From positions 496,001-560,000 of the forward strand of contig CAVWIZ010000001.1 in assembly GCA_963755195.1 (NCBI GenBank): a DNA stretch of 64,000 nt, in the 5' to 3' direction. The notes below the pieces were generated by a model. It did not search any database and was not told the origin of the DNA. It was given only the letters and a program-made list of their open reading frames with translations. How positions within the stretch are numbered: position 1 is the first letter of the stretch; each line of letters opens with the position of its first letter. The translations under genes and the position numbers were made by a program. Positions 46,974-56,968 of this stretch are shown one piece after another. The stretch is from CAVQJU01 sp963755195 (lineage in GTDB: Bacteria > Acidobacteriota > Vicinamibacteria > Vicinamibacterales > CAVVIG01).

Positions 46974-49921
46974 TCAATCCGTGTTTCCGCCTCCGTTCGG
47001 ATTAATCACTTGAACGAACACAGTTGCCGCCCCCGATGTCGCTGTCCCGTCGTTCACCGTGTAGGTAAACGAGTCCAACCCCTCGAAATCCTGGTTCGGG
47101 ACGTAGACGATGTTCGGTTCCAGACCCTGGAGTCTGCCGTGAGCCGGCTGCGTGGCAATGGCGAACGTGATCGGATCGCGTTCGAGGTCGTCGCCGGTGA
47201 GCGTCACTGGCACTGACGTGTTGACGGCGGTCTGGAGTTGTTGAGCGATCGCGAAGGGCGCGACGTTCGGGCTGCCGAAGTTGCCCGGCGTGTAGATCAT
47301 TCGCATCGGCGTCGCGGTGAACGAGAAACCCGGGCCGCGGTAACCGTCAAAGTTGACGGATCCCACAACGAAGTTGAAATGGAGTCTCAGGACGCTGTTC
47401 GTGCCAACCCGGGCGGTGCCTTCACACGGGCTTTCGTCGATCCGCCCTGGGTCAGAACACGGTCGCACCTCAACGGACGCCACAGCAACGCTACCGGCCG
47501 CGGGGTAGCCATGAACAGTGACCGCACCCGCGCCGAGGTAAGCAGAAACATCGCCGCCCCAAGGAAACGGTTGCGACCACTCTTGGCCGGCCAGCAAGGT
47601 CACGAGGCCAGGGTTCGAGAACTGCACGTCGAGGTACACTGCTATCCGCGAGTATTCCCAACGCCCGGGTGTCAAATCCACTCCTGCCGCCGCTACATCC
47701 AGCAGCAAGGTATTCCCGCTCTGTCTGGCAGCCAGCGACACCATGTTGCCGTCCAGTGTTGCTGTAACAGAGCGGTCGTTTTCGCGGATCACGCCGCCGG
47801 CTTCTGGGCAGGAGGCGTTGTGGGATTCAAGCGTTGGATAGCAGGTCCTGACGTATGCGCCAGTCCCAGGACCAAGGTTAAGAGGAGGGCGCCGGCCCCC
47901 ACGATCGTGAAGCTTCCGGTCGCTGTGAGCCCGGTGAGCGATGTCTGGAGGTAGTCGTCGAGCGTGGGCGCGACGTTCAGCACGGCGGCGCCTGGACCGG
48001 TCACCCACGTCAGCTCCTGCTGAAGCGCGTCTCGCGAGTCATGCACAACCGTCGTTTCGTTCGCAGTACCTCGCGCGTTCTGCACAGTGTCGAGCATCTG
48101 CGACGCTGTCGCACGCAGTGCCTGGTTGAGGGCCTCGAGCGCACGGTGTTCCTGGGTGTTGAGTCCGAGCTCGCGGGCGCGGTCCGCGAGCTCGAGCAGC
48201 CGCGCGAACGCACCGTCATACGCCGGATGTGCGAGCGCGTCGGCCGATGCGCGATCGATCAGTGCGCCCATGACCTGATCGAGACAGCCGGTGAGCGCGG
48301 GCGTGACCAGATGCAGTTGCCGCGACACCGCGTCGAGGCGCGCCCAGCGATTCAGCGTGTCGTCGGTCGGGTCCAGAATGTCGTTCACACATTGCGACCC
48401 GGCGATGGCTTCGAGCGAGCTTTGAGCCGCGAGGATCAGTTGCGGGACGTCGACGCACCGGACGCCGCACCCAAGCTGCAGCTGCATCTCGGCGATCTCC
48501 GCCAGCGATTCGAGGTCGCTCTCCGTCAGCGTTTCTCCCGTATTCAGGACGGCGTTTGCCCACGCGGCGAGATCGGAGAAGTCTGTCGTGGCGGGTACCG
48601 GGCCGACTGCGGTGAAGTGATGCAAGGTGGCGGTGAGGACCGTACCCGAGCTGTTCAGCGTTGCCGGCAGCGGCACCATCGTGAGCGGTGAGGTGAACAG
48701 GAACAAGTCGGTGGTGGCCGGAAACGTCGTCCCGGTCGGCGTGAGATCGATCGTCAGCGTGGCCGGCGTGGCAAACACGAGACCGGCCGGCTCCAGATGG
48801 ACGCCGGGTTGATCGGTCGCAACCGCGCCTGCGAGTGGGGGTGCGGCGAGCGGCGTGACGGAAATCTCGGTCTCGGCCGTCAGAGCGCCAGCGGGGATCG
48901 TCAGCCGCAGAATCGCTCCGGATGAACCGGTCGTCTGCACGAGACCGCCGGCTGGTCCGACTGTCGCGGTGGCCGCATGCGCGTCGTCCGGCAGCAGCTG
49001 CAGGGACGCAATGCGCTCGCCAGTCGCCAGGTCGAGCCCACCCCAATCGTCGCCGATGCGCAGATGCACCACCGCGTCTCGCGGCCACTGTGGCCCGCCC
49101 GCGATCTGAAAGCGCCACAGGCGAGGACCGGTGCGTTCGAGGATGAGGCGCCGCAGGAACGGGTGGAACCGATCCTCGAAGCGACACTCACGGCCGAATC
49201 GGTCGCACCGGAGTGAGCCCGGTTCCAACACGCGAAGCCCGGTGCCTGCAGCGATCACAATCCGATCGGCCGACAGATCGATGCCGCCGCCCTGGCCGCT
49301 CAACAGGAATCGGCCGTGCACGTCGGGGTGCCGGGGGCGAGGCCCCCAATGATCTTCGTCATCGTCGTCGTCCCGAACCCCGAAACACGCGAATGGGGAC
49401 GGCGTGGCCGCGTCCTCAATCCGATTTCGTTCGGCGACTGGAAGAGTGCGATCGATGCTGAAGACGGCGGTCACGCTCTCTTTCTGGGTTCCACGCCCCG
49501 AACCTTGAATCGCCGTCACTTCGAGCGTGTGAGGGCCGTCGGCGAGCGTCGCAATGGAGACGACCTCGTCGACCACGAACTGGCGGCGACAGGGCGCCAC
49601 CAGGACGTGGCGCACGACCCGGCCATCCACGGCCAGCGTGACGCGCTCGAGTATCCCGCTGTGCCGACCCTTGACCCGGAACCCCCCGAATCCGAAGCGG
49701 CGCCCGGCATCCGGCTGCCGCGCGGCGACGAGCGCCTGCACCACCAGCGAGGGCCCGTTGATCGCTCGCCCCTCGTCCGGCGTCAGCAACGTCACGAGTG
49801 GGCCCTCATCCCGAGGCGGCGGCAGCCGGTGGCGCCGATTCGTGGCCTGGGGCACCGCTTCCGAAAGGCTGATGAGCGCACCGAGGACGAGGGCGAGCGC
49901 GCACATGCGTTGAATCGTCAT
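46974..49921 (-). CDS. Large exported surface protein with ZU5-like and cadherin/Ig-like domains (frameshifted)
   Basis: About 981 residues. The signal peptide is MCALALVLGALISLSEAV, starting from the ATG at 49921; the open frame continues upstream but runs into another gene. A ZU5-like block is seen with GPAGGLVQTTGSSGAILRL, and the C-terminal TYTVNDGTATSGAATVFVQV with NIVYVPNQDFEGLDSF is a cadherin-like/Big_9 repeat ending close to the C-terminus. The frame changes near 47878, where the stretch FTIVGAGALL passes to PGTGAYVRTCYP. Removing two Ts, or adding one base, would join them. If this is not an error, a separate 3' reading frame without a start would remain, so I join them. Confidence 0.55.
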
Positions 49922-49962
49922 GAGTCTGTCTCCCACGGGCCCGCTGGGGGCGGGACCCTGCG

Positions 49963-50139
49963 CTACGTTTCCAAATAGTCCGCCTTCTCGGTTTTCTCCT
50001 CGGCCGCCACCATCCGGGCGATGAGCGCGCCGACCACGGTCACGTCGTCGAATGTCTGCTTCTCGCCTGTTCTTGCGCGCTCGAGGACGCCCGCCATGCG
50101 TCCAGACGCGTCCACCTGGACGCGAACGATGAAAGTCAT
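49963..50139 (-). CDS. Small hypothetical protein (58 aa)
   Basis: ATG at 50139 to TAG at 49963. The sequence MTFIVRVQVDASGRMAGVL then FDDVTVVGALIARMVA looks like a compact beta-beta-alpha fold. It has ordinary codon use and no signal peptide. No family is recognised. It lies 41 bases upstream of the surface protein on the same strand, so it may share its transcript. Confidence 0.45.
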   Translation of the reverse strand: MTFIVRVQVDASGRMAGVLERARTGEKQTFDDVTVVGALIARMVAAEEKTEKADYLET

Positions 50140-50329
50140 GGCGGATTAGTAGCACCCGGTCTGGAAAATTCGCGGAAAGTGGCGAGACCCTGAGGAGTTT
50201 CGACTAGATGGCAACGACTTCCGCACCACAACTCAGCCCATGACGCCGGTCCACGTCGGAATGGGCGGCTGGCGGACCGCGCTGGCACCCGCGATAGGCC
50301 AACAGAAGTAAGATGCAGCAGGCTTGTCT

Positions 50330-50806
50330 ATGGGTGTGCTGGTCTGGCTCGAATCGCTTCCGCTCTCGGTCTGGGTGCATGAGTCCCCCTCGGTGTGGGC
50401 TCAGCCGACCGTGCTGACGTTTCACACCATGGGAATGGCGGTGCTCGTCGGCGCGAGCTGGGTGCTCGACCTGCGTCTGCTGGGCATCAGCCGAAACGTT
50501 CCCCTGTCCGCCTTTCGCTGGGTCTTCCCGACATTGGCGGTCGGCCTGATCGTCAATCTCGTGACCGGCTTCCTGCTCTTCGCACAGCGCGCGACAACCT
50601 TGGGGACGGCGATACCGTTTCTCATCAAGATGGGCTTCGTCATCGCCAGCGTCGCCACGTTGGTGCCGCTTCGCTCGCACGTGTTGCGCAGCGACGCGGA
50701 CCAGTGCGAGGTCAGCGGCAGCGCCCGTCTCCTGGCAATCGCCTCGATCCTCGCGTGGTCCGGCGCCATCACCGCGGGGCGTCTCCTCGCCTACCTGGTC
50801 CCATAG
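50330..50806 (+). CDS. DUF6644-like membrane protein, short form
   Basis: A membrane protein of 158 residues with four or five helices. SVWVHESPSVWAQPTVL and FHTMGMAVLVGASWVLDLRLLG match the C-terminal half of the next gene, and histidines and tryptophans in the helices could bind heme or a quinone, though this is inferred. The ATG at 50330 was chosen over the TTG at 50324. It precedes the longer paralogue by eight bases, so the two are one operon. Confidence 0.7.
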   Translation: MGVLVWLESLPLSVWVHESPSVWAQPTVLTFHTMGMAVLVGASWVLDLRLLGISRNVPLSAFRWVFPTLAVGLIVNLVTGFLLFAQRATTLGTAIPFLIKMGFVIASVATLVPLRSHVLRSDADQCEVSGSARLLAIASILAWSGAITAGRLLAYLVP

Positions 50807-50814
50807 GCGCGCAC

Positions 50815-51825
50815 ATGCCTTCGATCACAAGCTTCAACCTTGCCCATCTGCATCTGATTCTGAACCACGTGCCCACCGTTGGTGCGATCGTCGCAGTGGG
50901 CCTCCTGCTTCTCGCGCTTGTCCGGCGTGACGAGCCCTTGAAACATGCGGGGCTGGAAGTGCTCTTCGCGATCGCGGTCCTGACGCTTCCCGCCTACATG
51001 ACCGGCGTCGCGGCCTCTCAAACGCTGCGGAACCAGCCCGGAGTTTCCGACACCGCCATCCGAGTTCACCAGGACGCGGCGCTGGCAGCTTTCACGGCCC
51101 TGGAGTTCGCCGGCTTCGTCGGGTGGGTGGCCTTGTGGCAGACGAGGCGCCACGGCCGTGCTGCGCCTGGCCTCGTGCCCGCTGTGACGGTACTCACGAT
51201 CGTGTCGCTCGCGCTCATGGCGCGCGCGGCGAATCTCGGAGGCGACATCCGCCATCCGGAGATCCGGGCCGCAGCCTCCGCGGGCACAGCCGAGCCCGCA
51301 CTGGGCACAGTCGAAGGGCGGGCCGTCGATCCGGAACAGTTCATCGCGTCGAAGATCAGCGACGTCATGGTGAACAGCCCGTGGGTCTGGCCGGCCTCCG
51401 AGTCCGTACACTTCCTCGGTCTTTCCCTGACGTTTGGCGTGCTGCTCGCCGTGAACCTGCGCATCCTCGGTGTGATGAAGCAGGTGCCGTTTGAGGCCGT
51501 GCACCGGCTGCTACCGTGGGGGATGCTGGGCTTCGGCGCCAATCTCATCACCGGGATGCTGTTCTTTATCGGGCAGCCGAATCAGTACGTCGGCAGCGCG
51601 CCGTTCTACTGGAAAGTCGTGTTCCTGATGATCGCCGGCGCGAACTTTCTCTACCTGACGGTGTTCAGGAAAGCCTGGCCCGCCGGGGACAATGCCGGCA
51701 CTGCCCTTGAGGGGACGTGGGACGCGAGCCTCGCCGACAAAGCCATGGCCGTCTTGTCGCTCTTCTCATGGGCCGCCGTGCTGTATGGCGGCCGCATGCT
51801 GCCCTTCATCGGCCACGCCTTCTGA
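50815..51825 (+). CDS. DUF6644-like membrane protein with N-terminal DUF2231-like region
   Basis: A membrane protein of 336 residues with about eight helices. Residues 1-160 (LAHLHLILNHVPTVGAIVA and VGLLLLALVRRDEPLK) resemble DUF2231-type proteins. Residues about 175-330 repeat the fold of the preceding gene: SVHFLGLSLTFGVLLAVNLRILG and FYWKVVFLMIAGANFLYLTV. The histidines in the helices would suit a heme or quinone role in a periplasmic electron-transfer path. It is followed by small exported proteins. Confidence 0.7.
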   Translation: MPSITSFNLAHLHLILNHVPTVGAIVAVGLLLLALVRRDEPLKHAGLEVLFAIAVLTLPAYMTGVAASQTLRNQPGVSDTAIRVHQDAALAAFTALEFAGFVGWVALWQTRRHGRAAPGLVPAVTVLTIVSLALMARAANLGGDIRHPEIRAAASAGTAEPALGTVEGRAVDPEQFIASKISDVMVNSPWVWPASESVHFLGLSLTFGVLLAVNLRILGVMKQVPFEAVHRLLPWGMLGFGANLITGMLFFIGQPNQYVGSAPFYWKVVFLMIAGANFLYLTVFRKAWPAGDNAGTALEGTWDASLADKAMAVLSLFSWAAVLYGGRMLPFIGHAF

Positions 51826-51906
51826 CCGCAGGTAAACCCTTGCGGCTTGGGCACGCGTATTGCTAACATCCAAACGCAATCATCTCGACATACTGGAGCA
51901 GCAATC

Positions 51907-52305
51907 ATGACAACACGAACCGCTCGACTGGCCGTCCTCTGCGGATTCCTGATCGCCGGCGTCGGCGTCGGGTTGCAGGCCCATCATGCCGTGGCGGGCG
52001 TGTACGATTTGAATAAAGAGGTGGTCCTGGAGGGCCGGCTCAAGAAGTTGAATTTTGTGAATCCGCACGCGAACATCGAGCTCACCGTCCCGAACAAAGA
52101 TGGCACGTTCACGGACTGGGTGCTGACCACCGCCTCCATCACGACGCTGACGCGGGAGGGGATCAACAAGACCTCCATGAAGCCTGGCGAGATCCTCAAG
52201 GTCACGATCCTTCCGGCGAGGAACGGGAACCCGGCGGGATTCATCAGGAATCTCCAGCTCGGCGACCGCGACATCAAGCTGTTCTTCGGCGACGGACGCG
52301 ACTAA
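51907..52305 (+). CDS. DUF6152-like exported protein
   Basis: A protein of 132 residues with a signal peptide (VLCGFLIAGVGVGLQAHHAVAG). It has EVVLEGRLKKLNFVNPHANIE and an OB-like beta pattern, typical of DUF6152 proteins found beside such membrane proteins. The conserved HH after the signal could bind a metal. It starts 82 bases after the DUF6644-like gene. Function unknown; probably periplasmic. Confidence 0.72.
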   Translation: MTTRTARLAVLCGFLIAGVGVGLQAHHAVAGVYDLNKEVVLEGRLKKLNFVNPHANIELTVPNKDGTFTDWVLTTASITTLTREGINKTSMKPGEILKVTILPARNGNPAGFIRNLQLGDRDIKLFFGDGRD

Positions 52306-52325
52306 CTGATACGCAGGGACTGGCC

Positions 52326-53350
52326 ATGATTGATCGACGATCTCTGGCGACAGGTGTGCTCGTCGGTCTTGTCGCGCTGAGCGGCCTGACCGTCGGGGGA
52401 CAACAGGCGCCCAGCGCCTCCGGGCCCGTCGGCTCCAGCAGCCGGCGCGCAGGGTCCAGGCGGGCCGGGCCGAGGGGGTCCGGGCGGAGGGGGCCGAGGT
52501 GGGTTCGGCGGTCGGGGACCAGCGTTTACACCCGCCGCTGGAGACAAAGACCTGAAGATCGGTCCTCTTCAACTGGACCTGGCACATGGGGATGTTGCGC
52601 AGCGGGGCTGAGTCCGAGCTGGTCAAGACGCTCGACTACTACGGCGCGAGCGGCAGCATTCAGGTGAACGGTCAGCCCTGCACGGTGACAAAGTATCACC
52701 TTCAGGCCAACTACCAGATCCCGGGATACCGGACGGAGTTCACCTGCACACGCCCCAATGGGACGACCTACACGGTCGTCGAGAACTTGAGCGGGGACTA
52801 CGCCTGGGACGACGACATCCCGGGCGCGGAACTGATCACCGGCAAAGGCAAGTCAACTCCAAATCAACGCACGCTCACCGAGCGGCGGATTCGTCTCTGG
52901 GCCAGTCCGCACGGCGCGCCCAAGGCCGCCATTGCCGGCGCCGCAGGCATGCACCCACTGCAGTCGTTCGGCCAGAACCCGGCCACCCTGCTCGATCGGC
53001 AGGCCGCGGCCGGCGTGAAAGGGACGACGACGCTGACGTGGGAAGGGGAAAAGGCAATACTGACGTTCCCTCTCCCCGACGTTCCTGGCGCGATGGCCAC
53101 GGCGACGTTGGTCAACTACCTGCCAGAGCGCGTGGTGGTGAAGAACGGCAACGACACGACCGAGTTCCTCTACGGCAAGTGGGAGGACTGGAACAATCCC
53201 CTGTTCAAGATCGAGGCGTTGTACGCCGGCACCATCGTCGAGCGGAAGAACGGCGCTGCCGTTCGCAACGTGAGCGCAAAGGTAACCGAGATCGGCCAGA
53301 TCTACGTCATCGTGCCGGTCCCGGACAGCGTGCAGAAAGCTGGAAAGTGA
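52326..53350 (+). CDS. Exported hypothetical protein with Gly-rich N-terminal linker (frameshifted)
   Basis: About 340 residues after correction. The signal peptide is VLVGLVALSGLTVGGQQ. A Gly/Arg/Pro-rich linker follows, then a beta-rich domain with TLDYYGASGSIQVNGQPCTV, LTWEGEKAILTFPLPDVPG and KWEDWNNPLFKIEALYAG. Two frameshifts are each repaired by removing a T: near 52419, giving APGPSAPAAGAQGPG, and near 52563, giving KIGLFNWTWHMGML. No family is recognised. It lies two bases before the next gene, so the two are coupled. Confidence 0.65.
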
Positions 53351-53352
53351 GG

Positions 53353-54225
53353 ATGGCGATGAAGACAACCATTGTGGCAGTCGTTCTCGGCCTGCTCGCC
53401 ACGCCAGTGGCAGCGCAATTCGGCGCGCCTCCTCCGCCGGTGGATCCGAACGCGCCGACGCCCAGACTGGCGAGCGGGAAACCCGACCTGACAGGCTCCT
53501 GGCAAGCGGGCGGAACCATAACCGGCTCCGGCATTCCGGGACTGCAGGTGGGCGATATGTTCCGGCGGTGCACGCCCTTCCAGTCGAAGAGCTGCATGGA
53601 GTGGACAAACCAGAGCGAAGACTGGGTGTTCATGGCGACCGCGCGGCTCGGCCAGAATCAGCCGATGTACAAGCCCGAGCACTGGAACAAGGTCATCGAG
53701 CTCGACCAGTGGACGAACAAGTACGACCCGGTCGGGTCCTGCCTCCCGCTCGGTATGCCGAGGCAGGGGCCGCCGGCGAGAATCTTCCAGACCGAGACCG
53801 ACATCACGATGATCTACCGGGCCGGAGTTGACGGTGCCGGCGGGTACGCAGAGTTCCGGATGGTCCCGATCAGCGGCAGGCAGCACACCGCCGCGCGGGC
53901 AAGCCAGTACACGTACATGGGCTACACCATCGGCCGCTGGGAAGGCGACACGCTGGTGCTCGACTCCATCGGGTTCTCCGACGAAACCTGGCTGGCTCGA
54001 GGCGGGTTCTTCCACTCCGATCAGATGCGGGTTGTAGAGAAGTTCACCAGGGTCGGGAACCAGATTACCTACGATGTCACCGTCGATGACCCGGTGGTGC
54101 TTCTGAAACCGTGGGTCATGCCAACGATCACCATGCGGAACACGGGCGGCAACACGATCGTCGGCGAGCGCGGAAGCTGCACGGACCACGAGCAGAAAGA
54201 AGCCAGCTCCCAGATGCGGCACTGA
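53353..54225 (+). CDS. Exported protein of the D-L-(S/T)-G-x-W family, member 5
   Basis: A protein of 290 residues with a signal peptide (TTIVAVVLGLLATPVAAQ). Landmarks are SGKPDLTGSWQAGGTITG, TIGRWEGDTLVLDSIGFSD and DPVVLLKPWVMPTITMRN. Two nearby cysteines lie in RRCTPFQSKSCMEW. No activity is known. The ATG at 53353 or 53359 follows the previous stop by two bases. Confidence 0.7.
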   Translation: MAMKTTIVAVVLGLLATPVAAQFGAPPPPVDPNAPTPRLASGKPDLTGSWQAGGTITGSGIPGLQVGDMFRRCTPFQSKSCMEWTNQSEDWVFMATARLGQNQPMYKPEHWNKVIELDQWTNKYDPVGSCLPLGMPRQGPPARIFQTETDITMIYRAGVDGAGGYAEFRMVPISGRQHTAARASQYTYMGYTIGRWEGDTLVLDSIGFSDETWLARGGFFHSDQMRVVEKFTRVGNQITYDVTVDDPVVLLKPWVMPTITMRNTGGNTIVGERGSCTDHEQKEASSQMRH

Positions 54226-54226
54226 C

Positions 54227-54316
54227 GTGTTGCCTTCGGTTGCTGTGCCGTTGGTTGTCGTTGTCGTGCTGCTGGTGACAGCCGCGATTGGGTACTTCCT
54301 CGATCGCACCGCCTGA
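54227..54316 (+). CDS. Possible micro-peptide with one membrane helix (29 aa)
   Basis: A GTG just after member 5 opens 29 codons: VLPSVAVPLVVVVVLLVTAA followed by IGYFLDRTA. The helix and the short charged end look like a membrane peptide, but no ribosome site is visible. It ends one base before the reverse-strand ADOP stop codon. Weak support. Confidence 0.3.
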   Translation: MLPSVAVPLVVVVVLLVTAAIGYFLDRTA

Positions 54317-56968
54317 CTATTCCGCGCGCAGCACGGTCATCGGATCGACTCGAGTGGCGCGCCACACGGGGAACAGCGCCGCGATACCGGCCACCGCACC
54401 GAGCACCAGCGTGGACGTTGTCAGCGATATCCAATCGAGTGGTTCGACGCCGTAGACGAGGCTCCTCATACTCCTGCTGACGATCATCGCCAGGACGAGC
54501 CCTCCAGCCAGACCTGAGCCAACCCACACGGCACTGTCTCCCACAATCAGCGAGACCAGATCCCCTCGTTGCGCCCCCATGGCCGTGCGCACGCCGAGCT
54601 CACGCGTGCGCGAGGTCACGACGAAGGACAGGAGTCCATAGACGCCGAGAGCCGCCATGAAAAGCGCCAGCCCGGCGAATGCGGTGAAGAGCCCCGTCTG
54701 CAGCTTGCGGCCGGAGATCTGATCGTCGACCACGCTCTCGAGCGTCCGCACACTCGAGATCGTCTGGTTCGGATTCTTGGCCCAGATCTCACGCTGGACC
54801 ACCGCCACGAGCGCCGACGGATCCGACGTCGTGCGAATCGCAAGAGCACGGGGGCTGAAGAAGCCGATGTTGTCCAGTTGCGCCGCGGGGAGGTAGATCG
54901 TTCCGCGCGTGTTGGGCCTCTCGAGACCTTCTCCCTTGACGTCGCCGACGACGCCGACGACGGTCATCGACGCTGGACCAAACGATCCGAACGCGACCCG
55001 CTTGCCGACGGGATCTCCGTCGAACAGCGTCCTCATGCGTTCGCTGACGAGCGCCACTGCAGGCATGCCGAGGTTGTCCCGATCCGAGAAACCGCGGCCA
55101 CCCACAAGCGGCACGCCCAACGTCTTCAGGAAGTCTGGCGTCACGTATCGGATGATGGCGACGTTGGCACCGTTGCCCGGATCGGGGCGGCCCTCTACCG
55201 CGACTGGTCCGGCTCCGATGAGCGTCGTGTATGGCAGGAACGAGGTGAAGCCAGCCGACACGACGCCGGGAAGACGACTCACGCGGTCGAGCACGTCGCG
55301 GCGGAACGCATTCTGTCGCTCCGGCGTCGGATAGTCGGCCGCGGTCAACGCGACACTGGCGGTCAGGACGTGGTCAGCTCGAAATCCCGTGTCGACCGCC
55401 TGCAGATTGAGGATGGTCCGGATCATCAGCCCCGTGGAGAACAGTACGACGACGGCCAGCGCGACCTCGCAGGCGACGAGGGCCGCCTGCGCACGACGGC
55501 GACCGGTTGAGCCGCCCACGGTTCGCGCGGTGAGAGGCGCGCGCAGGTCCATCCTCAGCGCGTGTCGCAACGGCACAAGGCCGAAGACAAGTCCCGTGAC
55601 GAGGACCGCGACGAGGGCTACCGCCAGCAGCCGCAGATCCAGTGTGGGGGCGACGGCCCCGCGAAGAGTGTCGGGAACCAGCGTCCGGAGCAGGTCGAAT
55701 GTTCGCGTGGCCAGGAACACGCCGACGACCGCCGCGCCGAGAGACAACAGAACGCCTTCGACGAGCAGCTGGCGCAACAGCTGAATCCGGCTGCCGCCAA
55801 GAGCCGTGCGGACGGCAAACTCACGATCGCGTTCGGCGCCGCGCGTGACCAACAAACCCGCCACGTTGGCGCAGGCAATGAGCAGGACCAGCACCGCGGC
55901 CGCCAGCAACAACAGGAACGACGTCCGGGCGTTTCGAACCAGATCCTGCTGAAGCGGAACGGCGAACGCCCCGGCGCCGGCATTCTCGGGGTAGCTTTGC
56001 GCCAGTCTTCTGGCGACCGCTCCGAGTTCCGCATTGGCCTCTTGCAGCGACACATCTGGCTTCAACCGACCCACGACGTACAGATAGAACGTGCTGCGCC
56101 CCCCGTCACCCCAGCCCGCTCGAAAGTCGACCGGCCTCCAGAGATGAACGCCCTCGCGGGGAAACTGGAAGCCGCGGGGCATGACGCCGACCACCTCGTG
56201 AGACTCGCCATCCAGCCGAATCGTCTGCCCGATGATGGCGCGGTCGGCGCCGTAGCGACGCTGCCACAACTCGTAACTCAGGACCGTGACGGCCGTCTGT
56301 CCCGGAGCGCCCTCGGGCGCGGCGAACCAGCGGCCGACGAGCGGGGCCACACCCAATGTCGGGAACAGATTTGGCGTCACATTGACGGCCACCAGCCGTT
56401 CCGGTGCGCCGTTGCCGGTGAGGTTGGCGAATCCGTTGACGTATGCGCCAAGACTTTCGAACGACCGCACCTGCTGCTGCCAGTCCAGATAGTCGGGCGG
56501 TGACGCTTCGATTCGAGGCAAATTGAAACGCGGACGCGTCTCCCACACCGTCGTCAACCGGTCTGGTGCGTGAAACGGAAGCGGCTTCAGGAGGACGCTG
56601 TCGATAAGACTGAACATCGCCGTCGTCGCGCCGATGCCGACGCCGAGCGTCAGGACGGCGACCGTCGCGAAGCCCGGTCGCCGCATCAGGGTTCGTACGC
56701 CGAAGCGCACGTCCTGACGAAGCGCGTCGAGCCACGCACCGACCCGCACGTCACGGACGTGCTCCTTGACCTGGTCGGCACTGCCGATCGCCAGTCGGGC
56801 GGCGCGACGAGCGTCGTCGCGCGGCATGCCCTGCGCAACCTTTTCCTCAGTCACCAGGTCGACGTAGCCGTCGATCTCGTCGGTGAGCTCGCGCTCGACG
56901 CGGTCCCGGCGGAGGAGATTGCGCACGAAGTGTCGGAGGCCGGTCCACAGGGCTTCGAAGGACAGCAT
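54317..56968 (-). CDS. ADOP-type duplicated FtsX/MacB permease with N-terminal HAAS-like domain
   Basis: A protein of 883 residues, intact. The first 80-90 residues (RVERELTDEIDGYVDLVTEE and ARRAARLAIGSADQVKEHVR) match the HAAS-like domain typical of ADOP proteins. Two MacB/FtsX modules follow: LTLGVGIGATTAMFSLIDSV and VLLIACANVAGLLVTRGAE in the first, and FVVTSRTRELGVRTAMGAQ in the second. No ATPase gene is adjacent, which makes it an orphan. The ATG overlaps the PadR stop (TGATG), so the two are co-translated. Confidence 0.88.
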   Translation of the reverse strand: MLSFEALWTGLRHFVRNLLRRDRVERELTDEIDGYVDLVTEEKVAQGMPRDDARRAARLAIGSADQVKEHVRDVRVGAWLDALRQDVRFGVRTLMRRPGFATVAVLTLGVGIGATTAMFSLIDSVLLKPLPFHAPDRLTTVWETRPRFNLPRIEASPPDYLDWQQQVRSFESLGAYVNGFANLTGNGAPERLVAVNVTPNLFPTLGVAPLVGRWFAAPEGAPGQTAVTVLSYELWQRRYGADRAIIGQTIRLDGESHEVVGVMPRGFQFPREGVHLWRPVDFRAGWGDGGRSTFYLYVVGRLKPDVSLQEANAELGAVARRLAQSYPENAGAGAFAVPLQQDLVRNARTSFLLLLAAAVLVLLIACANVAGLLVTRGAERDREFAVRTALGGSRIQLLRQLLVEGVLLSLGAAVVGVFLATRTFDLLRTLVPDTLRGAVAPTLDLRLLAVALVAVLVTGLVFGLVPLRHALRMDLRAPLTARTVGGSTGRRRAQAALVACEVALAVVVLFSTGLMIRTILNLQAVDTGFRADHVLTASVALTAADYPTPERQNAFRRDVLDRVSRLPGVVSAGFTSFLPYTTLIGAGPVAVEGRPDPGNGANVAIIRYVTPDFLKTLGVPLVGGRGFSDRDNLGMPAVALVSERMRTLFDGDPVGKRVAFGSFGPASMTVVGVVGDVKGEGLERPNTRGTIYLPAAQLDNIGFFSPRALAIRTTSDPSALVAVVQREIWAKNPNQTISSVRTLESVVDDQISGRKLQTGLFTAFAGLALFMAALGVYGLLSFVVTSRTRELGVRTAMGAQRGDLVSLIVGDSAVWVGSGLAGGLVLAMIVSRSMRSLVYGVEPLDWISLTTSTLVLGAVAGIAALFPVWRATRVDPMTVLRAE

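Noticed and set aside
49922..50155. Longer N-terminus of the large surface protein
   Set aside because: It is out-of-frame translation of the 58-residue gene, and a proper signal peptide begins at the ATG at 49921.
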